Assembly (NCBI GenBank): GCA_024276335.1
Contig: JAJRXL010000061.1
Span: 1 to 14,277, forward strand
From: Bacteroidota bacterium
Lineage (GTDB): Bacteria > Bacteroidota > Ignavibacteria > SZUA-365 > JAADGX01
DNA: 14,277 bases
Direction: 5' to 3'
The position numbers and the translations under genes were made by a program. Numbering within the stretch: position 1 is the stretch's first letter; each line of letters begins with the position of its first letter. This document shows, piece after piece, positions 6,156 through 14,208 of the stretch. Below the pieces are notes generated by a model, which saw only the letters and a program-made list of their open reading frames with translations, was not told where the DNA came from and made no database searches.

Positions 6156-6202
6156 CAATTCGTCAATTCGCTCATTCGAAAATCAGTCAGCATTTTAGAA
6201 TC
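6156..6202 (+). repeat. ATTCG...CATTTAG module, copy 2
   Basis: Three boxes with ATT-CG (CAATTCGT, CAATTCGC, CATTCGAAAA) are followed by AATCAGTCAGCATTTTAGAAT. The order matches 561-602 and the reverse complement of 13644-13700. Confidence 0.55.
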
Positions 6203-6295
6203 GATTCTTCAAGTGCACGATTCCGGTATTGCCTGGGAACCTCAAAGCCGGTAGTTTCATGGTATGATTGTTTTGCACGTTATTTTTTTGGATAC

Positions 6296-7045
6296 ATGAA
6301 AATCGCACTTCTGGGGATTTGTTTCTGCCTGGCTGGAACTGCCTTGTCTCAGCCGCTGGATGGCGGACAGCAATCTTTCTCCGGAAATTGGTTGAGCGCG
6401 TACGAAGCAACGGCTCCCGGAAGCCTCGTTACTGTACCGTCCGGCGATAAAGAGAAATCCGGGTTCCTGGGCGTCGTTTATTCATCCCTGCTGCCGGGAA
6501 TGGGCGAGCTTTACGCGGGGCGTTTCGACCGCGGCTTGTACAACCTGGTGACCGATCTGGTCCTGTGGGGAGGCTTCGCGGGATTCAACGTCAGCGCGGG
6601 ATGGATCCGGGACAATGCCCGCACGTTCGCGGCGCAGAAAGCGGGTGTTTCATTAGACGGCAAGGACGAGGAATATTTCGTCAACATCGGCAATTATCGG
6701 AGTATCAGGGAGTACAACGAACAGAAACTCCTCCAACGCCAGTTAAACCGCCTCTACGACGAATCACCGGAAGCGGGGCTCGCCTGGAACTGGGACAGCG
6801 AAAAAGACATGCGCGAGTACAGGGATTCCCGCCTCAAGAGCGAAGATTTATACACGTACGCCCAGATTACTGTCCTGGGGCTGGTGATCAATCGCATCTG
6901 GTCGGCGGTGCAGGCGGCGATCTTCGTCCGGGACTACAACGAATCGCTCGCACCCGGGACCGCCGGTTTTTCCATTCACCCGCGCCTGATCTCATCGCTG
7001 AAAGGCGTCGACGGTTTCGGCATCACGTTTTTTTCCTGGTTTTAA
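6296..7045 (+). CDS. Exported/membrane protein of unknown function
   Basis: 249 residues. Residues 1-19 form a signal peptide (MKIALLGICFCLAGTALSQ). A conserved-looking segment at 63-75 (SSLLPGMGELYAG) precedes a hydrophobic stretch at about 80-98. The LPGxGxxYxG pattern is like the entrance to the membrane hairpin of DUF5683/TM2-type envelope proteins of Bacteroidota. A charged middle (about 103-185) has NIGNYRSIREYNEQKLLQRQL, and a second hydrophobic stretch lies at about 190-210. No catalytic motif is seen. I believe related hypothetical proteins occur in the FCB group but cannot name a family. The gene has its own terminator and precedes the efflux operon, with no clear functional tie. 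There is no visible Shine-Dalgarno; the start is chosen because it gives the signal peptide. Confidence 0.75.
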   Translation: MKIALLGICFCLAGTALSQPLDGGQQSFSGNWLSAYEATAPGSLVTVPSGDKEKSGFLGVVYSSLLPGMGELYAGRFDRGLYNLVTDLVLWGGFAGFNVSAGWIRDNARTFAAQKAGVSLDGKDEEYFVNIGNYRSIREYNEQKLLQRQLNRLYDESPEAGLAWNWDSEKDMREYRDSRLKSEDLYTYAQITVLGLVINRIWSAVQAAIFVRDYNESLAPGTAGFSIHPRLISSLKGVDGFGITFFSWF

Positions 7046-7050
7046 GCAAA

Positions 7051-7083
7051 AAATGTTTCGGGAATTGAAACATTTACTTTTTT
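7051..7083 (+). terminator. Rho-independent terminator between the unknown gene and the efflux operon
   Basis: AAATGTTTC (7051-7059) pairs perfectly with GAAACATTT (7067-7075) around a 7-base loop, followed by six T at 7078-7083. The stem is 9 bp but AT-rich. It starts 5 bases after the TAA. Confidence 0.75.
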
Positions 7084-7092
7084 GTTCGTAAT

Positions 7093-7128
7093 ATGACCCT
7101 GGGTCATTTTTCGACCGGGTAGTATGAT
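7093..7128 (+). promoter_or_regulatory. Operator palindrome and -10 box candidate for the tetR efflux operon
   Basis: ATGACCC-T-GGGTCAT (7093-7107) is a perfect 15-base palindrome of the size bound by TetR dimers. A weaker related dyad, CGACCGGGT, follows at 7112-7120. TATGAT at 7123-7128 is a good -10 box, which would put the palindrome across the -35 region, where a bound repressor would block transcription. No good -35 hexamer is seen. The start of transcription is not known. Confidence 0.5.
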
Positions 7129-7170
7129 TTATGAGATGACCTGTATTGTAAACAAATATTTTTTATATGA

Positions 7171-7854
7171 ATGCCTGAACAACTAACACGAAAAGAACGG
7201 GAGCGCTTGCGGCACCGGCAGGAAATCCTGGCGGCTGCCCGGAAAGTCTTCGCCATGCGCGGTTTCAAGGACGCGACGATCGATGAAATTGCCGAGAAGG
7301 CGGAATTCGGGAAAGCGACCTTGTACCATTACTTCTCCACAAAGGAGGAGATGTTCCGTGAGGTCATGCAGGATGGGTTCGCGCAGATGGTGGAGCTCAC
7401 GCGAGAGGAGTTGGATCGGGAAGGTCCCCCCCGCGAGCTCCTGCGGCATTTCGGAGAGCGCTTTCTCCGGCACTTGTATGAAAACGCGGACTTGTTTTCC
7501 CTTTACATGCGGGAAATGACCAAGGTGCAATCCCGGGATTGCTGGCACATCGGGTTGCAGGATTCCGTCCGGAAACTGGCGGACGTCTTGGAACGCGATC
7601 CTGGCCTGGAAGGAGGCGGCGACCGCCTGGAAATGATCGCGTTCCTTTTCATCCACACGGTATTAGGGATTTTCCATTTCAATTTCATTCGGCACGGCAA
7701 CAACGAACAAGATGCCGGGGATATGCTCACCTTCGTGGGTGAGGGGCGGATGGAGGAAGAGATAAGCGAAGCCATGTATATCCTGGAGACCATTTTCATC
7801 CGTGGTCTCGATAGACTGATTCCAGAATCCAAGGATACCGAAAACCAGGACTGA
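7171..7854 (+). CDS. TetR/AcrR-family transcriptional regulator of the efflux operon
   Basis: 227 residues. The N-terminal DNA-binding domain covers about 14-62: RQEILAAARKVFAMRGFKDATIDEIAEKAEFGKATLYHYFSTKEEMF, with the recognition helix around 46-54 (FGKATLYHY). The rest is a helical ligand-binding and dimerisation domain of usual length. It is the first gene of the cluster, with its stop 3 bases before tolC, so it is probably co-transcribed and autoregulated through the palindrome at 7093-7107. Repression relieved by a pump substrate is the usual logic for this arrangement; the ligand is unknown. The leader before the ATG is AT-rich without a Shine-Dalgarno, as is common in Bacteroidota relatives. 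Confidence 0.92.
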   Translation: MPEQLTRKERERLRHRQEILAAARKVFAMRGFKDATIDEIAEKAEFGKATLYHYFSTKEEMFREVMQDGFAQMVELTREELDREGPPRELLRHFGERFLRHLYENADLFSLYMREMTKVQSRDCWHIGLQDSVRKLADVLERDPGLEGGGDRLEMIAFLFIHTVLGIFHFNFIRHGNNEQDAGDMLTFVGEGRMEEEISEAMYILETIFIRGLDRLIPESKDTENQD

Positions 7855-7857
7855 CGT

Positions 7858-9225
7858 ATGACGAAAAAAATCGTTTTCACGGTTACCGTATTTTTACTTG
7901 CGTTTCTGGCGCACGTCGTTATGGCGCAGGAGCCCCAGCGTTTGAAAGTCACGCTCCAGGACGCGGTGCGAATCGGCCTCCAGAACAACAATGAGTTGGC
8001 GGCTGCCCGTTACGAAGTTCAGAAATCGGACGCAAAGGTGAATGAGGCGGTCGGGAACGCACTTCCCACTGTCGATTTGAGCGGACGGTACGCCCGGGCC
8101 CTCAAGAAGCCGGTCTTCTTCCTGCCGGATTTCCAGAACCCCGGCAGCGGGCGGATTGTCCCCATCGAGGTGGGATCGACCCACTCCTTCGATTTCTCGC
8201 TGACTGCTTCCCAGATACTTTTCAATTCCGCCGTGTTCACGGGAATCGGAACCGCCGAGATCTACTCCAGGGCCGCGCGGGAAGTGTACAAGGCCAAGGA
8301 AATCCAGACCATCGCCAACATCCGCAAGGCATTCTACGGCGTATTGATGGCGGCCGAAGTGCACAAGATGATGGAAGAAAACCTGTCCAACGCGAAAGAG
8401 AACTACCACAATGTCGAGGTGTTGAGCAAGCAGGGACTTGTATCCGAGTACGACGAGGTACGCGCTTCGGTAGCGGTGGGCAACTTGAGGCCGCTGGTGA
8501 TCCAAGCGGAGAACAATTACAAATCGGCATTGAACGCGCTGAAAATCGTCATGGGAGTTCCCGTGGACACGGAGCTGGAAATCGATGGGAGCCTCGAATT
8601 CCAACCCGTCGACGATGAATTGCTGGAACAGGCCTCCGATCTCGTGATGGAGACCAATTACAACCTCCGCGCCCTGCGTTTGCAACGCGACGTGAATGAC
8701 GAGCTCATCGCCATCGAGCGGTCCGACTACTTGCCCACGATCGCCGCTTTTGGAAACTACCAGTACCAGGCGGCGAAGAACGACCTCAATCTTTCTTCAT
8801 CGGATTTCGTGGCAAGTTCATTGGTCGGGGTCACGCTGTCCATGAACCTGTTCAAGGGCTTGCGGACCAACGCCCGCATCGAGGAGGCGGAACTCGAACT
8901 GCGGAAGACCAACGAAGTCATTGCAGGAACGGAAAAAGGTCTCAAGACGAGCGCGGAAACCATCGTGATGAGGATCAAGGAGGCGCGCGTGCGAATCGAG
9001 GCCCAGCAAAAAACGGTTGAGCAGGCGGAGCGCGGTTACCGCATCGCCACGGTTCGATTCAAGAGCGGCAGCGGAACCCAGCTCGAAGTGAACGACGCCC
9101 AGCTCGCCCTGACACAGGCCAAGGTGAATCGCATCCAGGCGATGTACGACTACCTCGTGGCAGTGGCGGAATTGGACGAGATCACCGGCAGGATACCGGA
9201 CTTCGCCCGTGATTTAATAGAATAA
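7858..9225 (+). CDS. TolC-family outer membrane efflux protein
   Basis: 455 residues. The signal peptide is residues 1-23 (MTKKIVFTVTVFLLAFLAHVVMA, cleavage before Q24). Two outer membrane efflux repeats follow, about 29-235 and 250-455, each with long amphipathic helices and beta segments (LPTVDLSGRY in the first, LPTIAAFGNYQYQ and GVTLSMNLFKGL in the second). Three such chains would form a channel through the outer membrane and a helical tunnel in the periplasm. The stop of tetR is 3 bases upstream and the adaptor gene follows within about 20 bases, so it works with the adjoining adaptor and RND pump. Length is normal. Confidence 0.93.
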   Translation: MTKKIVFTVTVFLLAFLAHVVMAQEPQRLKVTLQDAVRIGLQNNNELAAARYEVQKSDAKVNEAVGNALPTVDLSGRYARALKKPVFFLPDFQNPGSGRIVPIEVGSTHSFDFSLTASQILFNSAVFTGIGTAEIYSRAAREVYKAKEIQTIANIRKAFYGVLMAAEVHKMMEENLSNAKENYHNVEVLSKQGLVSEYDEVRASVAVGNLRPLVIQAENNYKSALNALKIVMGVPVDTELEIDGSLEFQPVDDELLEQASDLVMETNYNLRALRLQRDVNDELIAIERSDYLPTIAAFGNYQYQAAKNDLNLSSSDFVASSLVGVTLSMNLFKGLRTNARIEEAELELRKTNEVIAGTEKGLKTSAETIVMRIKEARVRIEAQQKTVEQAERGYRIATVRFKSGSGTQLEVNDAQLALTQAKVNRIQAMYDYLVAVAELDEITGRIPDFARDLIE

Positions 9226-9244
9226 TAATCATCATTCAAGATCC

Positions 9245-10321
9245 ATGAGACAGGTCATGAAAAACGCAGCAATTATTTTTGGAATACTGGCCGTGATGGT
9301 GGCGGGCCTGGTTTTATCATCCTGTGGGAATTCCAACGCGGAAACGGATACAAACACGGGGGTGAAAAAACAGGCGCAACCCATCGCGGTGAAAGTCATG
9401 GAGTTGCAACCCGCCCCGTACGGGAAGGAATTCGTGGTCATGGGCATCGCCAAGGCCTACGAAGACATCATGCTGTCGCCCGAGGAAGGCGGGGTCGTCA
9501 AGGAATGGAAATACCCGAAAGGCGCGTACGTCCCGAAAAACGCCGTTGTCGTGGTTCTCAAGGACGAGGTGTTGAAGGCAGGGTACGAGGCGGCGCTGGC
9601 CCAGTTCAAGCTGGCCGAGATGAACTATCGGAAGCAGAAAAAAGTGTACGAAGAGCAGGCGGTCAGTGAGCTCCAGTTCAAGAATGCGCAATACAATTAC
9701 GAGTCGGCCAAGGCAGCCATGGAGCTGGCGGAGGCGAGACTGGAGCGGACGCGCCTTCGCGCGCCGGTTGCGGGCTATCTCGATCAACGCATGGCGGATC
9801 CGGGAGAAATGGCTCCTCCCGGTGTTCCCCTTGCCCGCATCGTCGACGCCAGTCGCCTGCGCATACAAGGTGAAGTGCCGGAACACTACGCTCCCGAGGT
9901 ACGGCTGGGAACGCCGGTACGCGTGGTTTTCGACGCGCTGCCCGGCGACACGATTTCCGGGAGGATTTCCTACATGGGCGCGTCCGTTTCTTCCAGCAAC
10001 CGGGCCCTCCCGGTGGAAGTAGTGGTCGGCAACCCGGGGAATAAGATCAAGCCGGAGATGGTCGGCAAGATGTACATCAGCATCAGCGGGACGCGCGAGG
10101 CGCTGCTGGTTCCCCAGCAGGTTCTGCAACAGGTGGATACCGACCGCCTTGTCGTGTACGTCGAGGAAGACGGCGTCGCCCGCGAGCGCCGCGTTACCAC
10201 GGGCAGCCGCAACGGCAACATGGTGGAAATCCTTTCCGGGTTGCAAGCCGGTGATCGGGTCATCGTCCAGGGATACCAGGACCTCGTGGATGGCCAGCCG
10301 GTCGAAGTGGTGCAATATTAA
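9245..10321 (+). CDS. RND efflux periplasmic adaptor (membrane fusion protein), lipoprotein
   Basis: 358 residues from ATG 9245; ATG 9257 (MKNAAIIFG) is an equally plausible start, with a weak ACAGG just before it. The signal peptide ends in the lipobox L-S-S-C27, so the mature protein is probably lipid-anchored. Order of parts: split lipoyl domain at about 70-105 and 168-195 (the second half reads RLRAPVAGYLDQR), a short alpha-helical hairpin of about 60 residues between them, a beta-barrel at about 196-285 and a membrane-proximal domain to the end. Known members join the RND pump to the TolC channel. The gene lies 19 bases after tolC and 100 bases before the pump gene. Confidence 0.92.
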   Translation: MRQVMKNAAIIFGILAVMVAGLVLSSCGNSNAETDTNTGVKKQAQPIAVKVMELQPAPYGKEFVVMGIAKAYEDIMLSPEEGGVVKEWKYPKGAYVPKNAVVVVLKDEVLKAGYEAALAQFKLAEMNYRKQKKVYEEQAVSELQFKNAQYNYESAKAAMELAEARLERTRLRAPVAGYLDQRMADPGEMAPPGVPLARIVDASRLRIQGEVPEHYAPEVRLGTPVRVVFDALPGDTISGRISYMGASVSSSNRALPVEVVVGNPGNKIKPEMVGKMYISISGTREALLVPQQVLQQVDTDRLVVYVEEDGVARERRVTTGSRNGNMVEILSGLQAGDRVIVQGYQDLVDGQPVEVVQY

Positions 10322-10421
10322 TTACAAGGAATCCGAACCGGCCGCCTCGAACGGACAACGTTGTGCAGAGGGCGAAGATGGAAGCGCAAACCGGCTGGTT
10401 CCCATGGGATAAGTATAGCGT

Positions 10422-13400
10422 ATGAAAATCTGGGAAAAAGCAATTGACAACAGGGTCGCGGTATACCTGTTCATGCTGATGATCATTATCGTCGGCGGCA
10501 AGGAGTATTTCTCTCTTCCCCGTGAAGCCGCGCCGGACATCACGATCCCGCTTGTCATCGTCTCCACGCCGTACGTCGGCGTCTCGGCAATGGACATCGA
10601 GGGGCTGGTGACCAAGCCGTTGGAACAGAGCTTCCGTTCGCTGAAAGATGTCAAGGAAATCCGCTCCTCGTCGAAAGAAGGACTCTCGACCGTGCAGGTG
10701 GAATTCAATACCGGCATCGATATCGACGACGCGGTGCGGCGGGTACGCGACAAGGTGAATTCCACGCTTCCGGAACTGCCGCAGGACATCCTCGATCCGG
10801 TCGTGTCGGAGATCAACTTCAGTGAATTCCCCATCATGTTCATTAACGTGGGCGGCGACGTGGGGAACGCCCGGCTGCGCAAAATCGCGGAAGACTTGCA
10901 GGACAAGATTGAGACGGTCCCCGGCGTCCTGCGGGTGGACCTGAACGGCGGCCTCAAGCCGGAGGTTCAAATCAACTGCGACGTCAACCGTTTGAACGCG
11001 TTCAACATCGGTTTCAGCGATATCATCGACAAGATCAAAAGCGAGAACCTCACCATTCCGGGCGGCGTCATCGACAACGGGAAAATGAATTACTCCATCC
11101 GCATCCCCGGGGAATTCCAGAAGGTCAAGCCGCTCGAGGATATCATCATCAAGCTGCACCAGGGCAAGCCGGTGTATATCCGCGACGTGGCGGAGGTGGT
11201 GTATGGATTCGAGGACCGGCAGTCGTACGCCCGCATGAACGGCACCGAGGTCGTCTCGCTGGCCGTGCGGAAACGCGCCGGCGAGAACCTGTTGCGCATT
11301 GCGGGCGATGTAAAATCCATCGTACGCGAAGAGCGGTTGAACGTCCCTCCCGGTGTCAGCCTGGTGATTTCCAACGATGTGTCCAAGGCCATCGACCGAC
11401 AGGTAAGCGAGCTGGAGAATAGTATCATCACCGGCATGGCGCTCGTCGTTCTTGTCATGTTCATGTTTCTCGGCTTCAAGAATTCCCTGCTTATTTCCAC
11501 CGCCATACCGTTGTCGATGCTGATTGGCTTTATAGTTATCGCCTATGCGGGTATCACACTGAACTTCGTCGTCTTGTTTGCCCTGGTCCTGGTGCTGGGC
11601 ATTCTCGTTGATGACGCGGTGGTAGTGATCGAGAACATATACCGGCATCAGCAGGATTTCAAAACCGCGCCGATTCTTGCCGCCAAGAATGCCACCGCGG
11701 AAGTTGCGGTACCCGTGGTTTCCGCCACGATCACGACGGTCTCCCCCTTCGTGCCCCTCTTGTTCTGGCCGGGCGTGGTCGGCGATTTCATGTCGTTCCT
11801 GCCCATCACACTCATCATCATGCTTGCCGCTTCGCTGGTCGTCGCGTTCGTCATCAGTCCCGTCCAGGGGGCGGTATGGATCAACTACCAGAAGGAGATC
11901 CGCAAGGTGCGGGAAAACCGCGCGCATCCCGTGTGGTGGAGAAAGTACAACCCGATTACCTATCTCTATCACAAGATGGACGAGCAGGTCTTTCCCATGC
12001 TCCAGCGGGTGTACGTGAAGACGCTCCACTGGACGCTGGAACGCAAAGGCCTTACTATCGGCGGTTCGATAGCGCTGCTGGTCGTCGTGCTTGTCCTTTT
12101 CGGTTTGTTCAACAACGGCGTGGAATTTTTCCCCAGCACCCAACCGAACCAGGTTACCGTCAGCATTGCTTTTCCGCCGGGGACATCGCTCGACGTTACC
12201 AACCAGGCGACGGAATTGCTCGAGGATCGAATCCGGGGAGTCAAGGGCCGGGACGATATCGAGTACATGGTCGCCAACGTCGGGACCTCCGATGATCCAT
12301 TTGATTTCGGGGGCGGGCGGGGGACATCCAACAAGTCCCGAATATCCATAAATTTCCTGGAGAAACTGAAACGGAAGCAGAGTTCTTTTACCACCATGGA
12401 GGAAATCCGGGACAGGGCCACGAACATCGCGGGGGCGGATATCAAGGTCGAAGAACGGCAGATGGGACCGCCTGTCGGCGCGCCCGTCAGCATCGAAATT
12501 GCGGGCGAGGATTACGACCGGCTGGCCTCCATCAGTGCCGATATCCAGAACGCGATCCGCGACGTGCCAAACCTGGTTGACCTCAAGGATGACTACGACG
12601 AGGGTAAGCCGGAAATCGAAATCCTTGTTGACAGGGAAAAGGCTGCGTTATTCTGGACGAGTACCGGCCAGATCGCCAACACCGTCCGGGCGGCGGTGAA
12701 CGGCATCGAAGCTTCCAAGTACCGCGTGGGAGAGGACGAGTACAACATCCGGGTGCGGCTCTCGCGGGAGCAGCGCAAATCCATTACGGACCTCGAGCGC
12801 GTACACATCACGTTCATGAATCGCCGCGGCCAGTTGTTGTCCATTCCGCTTACATCGGTGGCCACCATCAAGCTGACACAGGGCATCGCTTCAATCCGCC
12901 GAAAAGACCTCAAGCGCGTGGTGACCATCACGGCGAACAATGAAGGCCGTCCTTCAGCTGAGGTGCTGAAAGACGTCAAGGCCCGGTTGAAGGAATACCG
13001 GCTTCCGGCCGGGTATACGCTCAGTTTTACCGGGGAAGATGAAGAGCAGAAGAAGGCGCAGGACTTCCTGGGCAACGCGTTCATGATCGCCCTGCTCCTG
13101 GTGTTTCTCATTCTGGTCTCGGAGTTCAATTCGCTCAAGATACCGGTCATCATCATGGCCTCTGTGGCCCTGTCCCTGATTGGCGTATTGTTCGGGCTGC
13201 TGGTCATGCAGGAACCGTTCGGGATCATCATGACCGGGGTGGGTATTATTTCACTGGCCGGGATAGTCGTAAAGAACGCCATCGTTCTGCTGGACTTCGT
13301 GAAGCAGTTGCGGGAGCGCGGGATGAGCCTGAACGAAGCATTGGTGGAAGCGGGGCGGGTTCGTCTGCGCCCGGTCATTCTCACCGCCGTGACAACGGCA

Positions 13401-13649
13401 GCCGGTCTTTTGCCCCTGGCCACGGGTATAGACTTCGACTGGTTCAATTTCAAGCTGGTTATCGGGGCGGAAAGCGCGGATTTCTGGCGCCCCCTGGCGC
13501 TCGCGGTCATCTTTGGGCTCTCGTTTTCCACCTTCCTTACCCTGGTGCTGGTTCCGACCATGTACGCCCTGCTCGAGCAGTGGCAGAAATCCCTGGGCGC
13601 AAGATTCCGTCGCATGTTCCGCATGCAAACGCTCGAAGAGCAATGCTAA
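10422..13649 (+). CDS. RND-family efflux pump, inner membrane (HAE1-like/AcrB type)
   Basis: 1075 residues, normal for the family. TM1 is at about 12-27, a first periplasmic loop (porter and docking parts) runs to about 330, TM2-6 lie at about 335-490, TM7 near 545, a second large loop at about 565-865, and TM8-12 from about 870 to 1058. The proton relay is complete: D397-D398 in ILVDDAVVVIEN (TM4), K951 in VVKNAIVL (TM10) and R981 in RLRP (TM11), matching D407/D408/K940/R971 of AcrB. This argues for a proton-driven exporter of drugs or hydrophobic compounds and against the heavy-metal type. The trimer would work with the adjoining adaptor and TolC. An in-frame TAG at 10416 excludes an earlier start. 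The last codon (Cys) and the stop lie inside a repeat. Confidence 0.95.
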   Translation: MKIWEKAIDNRVAVYLFMLMIIIVGGKEYFSLPREAAPDITIPLVIVSTPYVGVSAMDIEGLVTKPLEQSFRSLKDVKEIRSSSKEGLSTVQVEFNTGIDIDDAVRRVRDKVNSTLPELPQDILDPVVSEINFSEFPIMFINVGGDVGNARLRKIAEDLQDKIETVPGVLRVDLNGGLKPEVQINCDVNRLNAFNIGFSDIIDKIKSENLTIPGGVIDNGKMNYSIRIPGEFQKVKPLEDIIIKLHQGKPVYIRDVAEVVYGFEDRQSYARMNGTEVVSLAVRKRAGENLLRIAGDVKSIVREERLNVPPGVSLVISNDVSKAIDRQVSELENSIITGMALVVLVMFMFLGFKNSLLISTAIPLSMLIGFIVIAYAGITLNFVVLFALVLVLGILVDDAVVVIENIYRHQQDFKTAPILAAKNATAEVAVPVVSATITTVSPFVPLLFWPGVVGDFMSFLPITLIIMLAASLVVAFVISPVQGAVWINYQKEIRKVRENRAHPVWWRKYNPITYLYHKMDEQVFPMLQRVYVKTLHWTLERKGLTIGGSIALLVVVLVLFGLFNNGVEFFPSTQPNQVTVSIAFPPGTSLDVTNQATELLEDRIRGVKGRDDIEYMVANVGTSDDPFDFGGGRGTSNKSRISINFLEKLKRKQSSFTTMEEIRDRATNIAGADIKVEERQMGPPVGAPVSIEIAGEDYDRLASISADIQNAIRDVPNLVDLKDDYDEGKPEIEILVDREKAALFWTSTGQIANTVRAAVNGIEASKYRVGEDEYNIRVRLSREQRKSITDLERVHITFMNRRGQLLSIPLTSVATIKLTQGIASIRRKDLKRVVTITANNEGRPSAEVLKDVKARLKEYRLPAGYTLSFTGEDEEQKKAQDFLGNAFMIALLLVFLILVSEFNSLKIPVIIMASVALSLIGVLFGLLVMQEPFGIIMTGVGIISLAGIVVKNAIVLLDFVKQLRERGMSLNEALVEAGRVRLRPVILTAVTTAAGLLPLATGIDFDWFNFKLVIGAESADFWRPLALAVIFGLSFSTFLTLVLVPTMYALLEQWQKSLGARFRRMFRMQTLEEQC

Positions 13650-13700
13650 ATGCTGGATGCTAAATGATTTTCGAATTGGCGAATTACCGGATTGGCGAAT
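13644..13700 (-). repeat. ATTCG...CATTTAG module, copy 3, containing the rnd stop codon
   Basis: TGCTAAATG occurs twice (13644-13652 and 13658-13666) five bases apart, followed by ATTTTCGAATT, GGCGAATT and TTGGCGAAT. On the minus strand this reads ATTCGCCAA, AATTCGCC, AATTCGAAAATCA, CATTTAGCA, the same order as at 561-602 and 6156-6202. The first TGCTAA supplies the final Cys codon and the stop of the pump gene. Confidence 0.6.
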
Positions 13701-13713
13701 AAGAATTGTAGGA

Positions 13714-13753
13714 GGGGTCTCCTGACCCCGTTCTTCGGGCTTGCCCCGTTTTT
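13714..13753 (+). terminator. Possible terminator of the efflux operon
   Basis: GGGGTC-TCCT-GACCCC (13714-13729) is a perfect 6-bp hairpin without a T tract. CGGG (13736-13739) can pair with CCCG (13745-13748), followed by TTTTT (13749-13753). Either could end the transcript from the pump gene about 65-100 bases upstream; neither is strong. Confidence 0.35.
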
Positions 13754-13833
13754 GGGTTTTCTCCTCTTTTACGCCCACCTCAAAGGTAAAGATGATATTT
13801 CACTCGAGGCGACAACTATCCTGACAGTGGGGG

Positions 13834-13864
13834 TGCCACGAGCCACGAACCATGAACTACGACC
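13834..13864 (-). repeat. Degenerate tandem array with 7-bp period, inverted
   Basis: Read on the minus strand the units are GTTCATG, GTTCGTG, GCTCGTG, preceded by GTCGTA. This is the same type of unit as the array at 612-655 (GTTCGTG is identical to one unit there). Confidence 0.55.
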
Positions 13865-13871
13865 TGTTTTT

Positions 13872-13910
13872 ACCGCAAAGAACGCAAAGAAGGCGCGGAG
13901 ATCGCAAAGG
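13872..13910 (+). repeat. CGCAAAG repeat, copy 1
   Basis: The unit contains CGCAAAG three times: twice separated by AA, then once after AAGGCGCGGAGAT. It is identical to 14241-14277 over the shared length and differs at one base from 14083-14121. Confidence 0.85.
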
Positions 13911-13920
13911 GAAAAAACAG

Positions 13921-13983
13921 CCCACGGATTTATCCGTGGGATTGCGTTCACACCGACATGTTGCTGCAACCGTTTCAACGGTT
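13921..13983 (-). repeat. Two-hairpin REP-like element, copy 2 (inverted)
   Basis: CCCACGGAT-TT-ATCCGTGGG (13921-13940, perfect 9-bp stem), CGTTCACA core (13945-13952) and AACCGTT-TC-AACGGTT (13968-13983, perfect 7-bp stem). This is the reverse complement layout of 6057-6121. The spacer between core and second hairpin is not conserved. Confidence 0.75.
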
Positions 13984-14050
13984 TTCGATTCCGACAACGG
14001 AAGTAAAAAGTGCTACTAATCACGAGGCATCTCTCCTATTATTTCCAGTC

Positions 14051-14119
14051 CTCCTTGTCTCCTTGTTCCCGTCTTCTATATAACCGCAAAGGACGCAAAG
14101 AAGGCGCGGAGATCGCAAA
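14051..14119 (+). repeat. 69-bp direct repeat, copy 1 (CTCCTTG tract plus CGCAAAG unit)
   Basis: Matches 14209-14277 base for base except G instead of A at 14092. It joins a pyrimidine tract (CTCCTTGTCTCCTTG, GTCTTC) with the CGCAAAG unit through TATATAACC. The offset between copies is 158 bases. Confidence 0.9.
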
Positions 14120-14124
14120 GGAAA

Positions 14125-14150
14125 AACGTTCTAACGTTATAACGTTCAAC
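14125..14150. repeat. AACGTT palindromes, copy 3
   Basis: AACGTT (14125-14130) and the 14-base palindrome AACGTTATAACGTT (14133-14146) are followed by CAAC. This is the inverse of 5947-5980, with a shorter gap between the two palindromic parts. Confidence 0.75.
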
Positions 14151-14169
14151 CCGCTCTCAAGCAGCGCCA

Positions 14170-14199
14170 AATTCCAAATCTCAAATTTCAATTTTCAAA
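14170..14199 (-). repeat. AT-rich 30-mer, copy 2 (inverted)
   Basis: Exact reverse complement of 456-485, 30 of 30. The flanking GCAGCGCC (14161-14168) corresponds imperfectly to the AGCGCTTC beside copy 1. Confidence 0.8.
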
Positions 14200-14208
14200 T
14201 TCGAAATT

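Larger units (their letters stand above)
5779..6295. other. Non-coding gap 2, mosaic of short repeats
   Basis: There is no credible gene. In order: the shortened AT-rich module (5779-5800), a 7-bp-period array (5809-5843), a purine-rich GGAGACAAGG tract (5888-5923), AACGTT palindromes (5947-5980), the CCGC module (6001-6023), a two-hairpin element (6057-6121) and the ATTCG/CATTTAG module (6156-6202). Bases 6203-6295 should hold the promoter of the next gene; a TATGAT at 6263-6268 could be a -10 box but I find no matching -35. Confidence 0.7.

Noticed and set aside
10260..12143. Long antisense open frame of 627 codons
   Set aside because: It lies opposite the adaptor end and the RND pump gene, whose domains and catalytic residues are clear. 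The antisense product is rich in His, Asp and Arg, as expected from GC-rich reverse codons, and has no recognisable domain.
10422..13649. Heavy-metal (CusA/CzcA) RND pump
   Set aside because: TM4 carries the paired aspartates and TM10/TM11 the Lys and Arg of the multidrug type. No metal-binding Met cluster or the CusA-type TM4 motif was seen.
6057..13983. Composite transposon with the two-hairpin elements as ends
   Set aside because: The copies are short, contain two internal hairpins each and match imperfectly. No transposase lies between them and the interior is a normal efflux operon. REP-like intergenic elements explain them better.
13692..14006. Open frame of 104 codons after the pump gene
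   Set aside because: It crosses several repeats, including the CGCAAAG unit and the two-hairpin element, has no ribosome binding site, and gives a low-complexity product.
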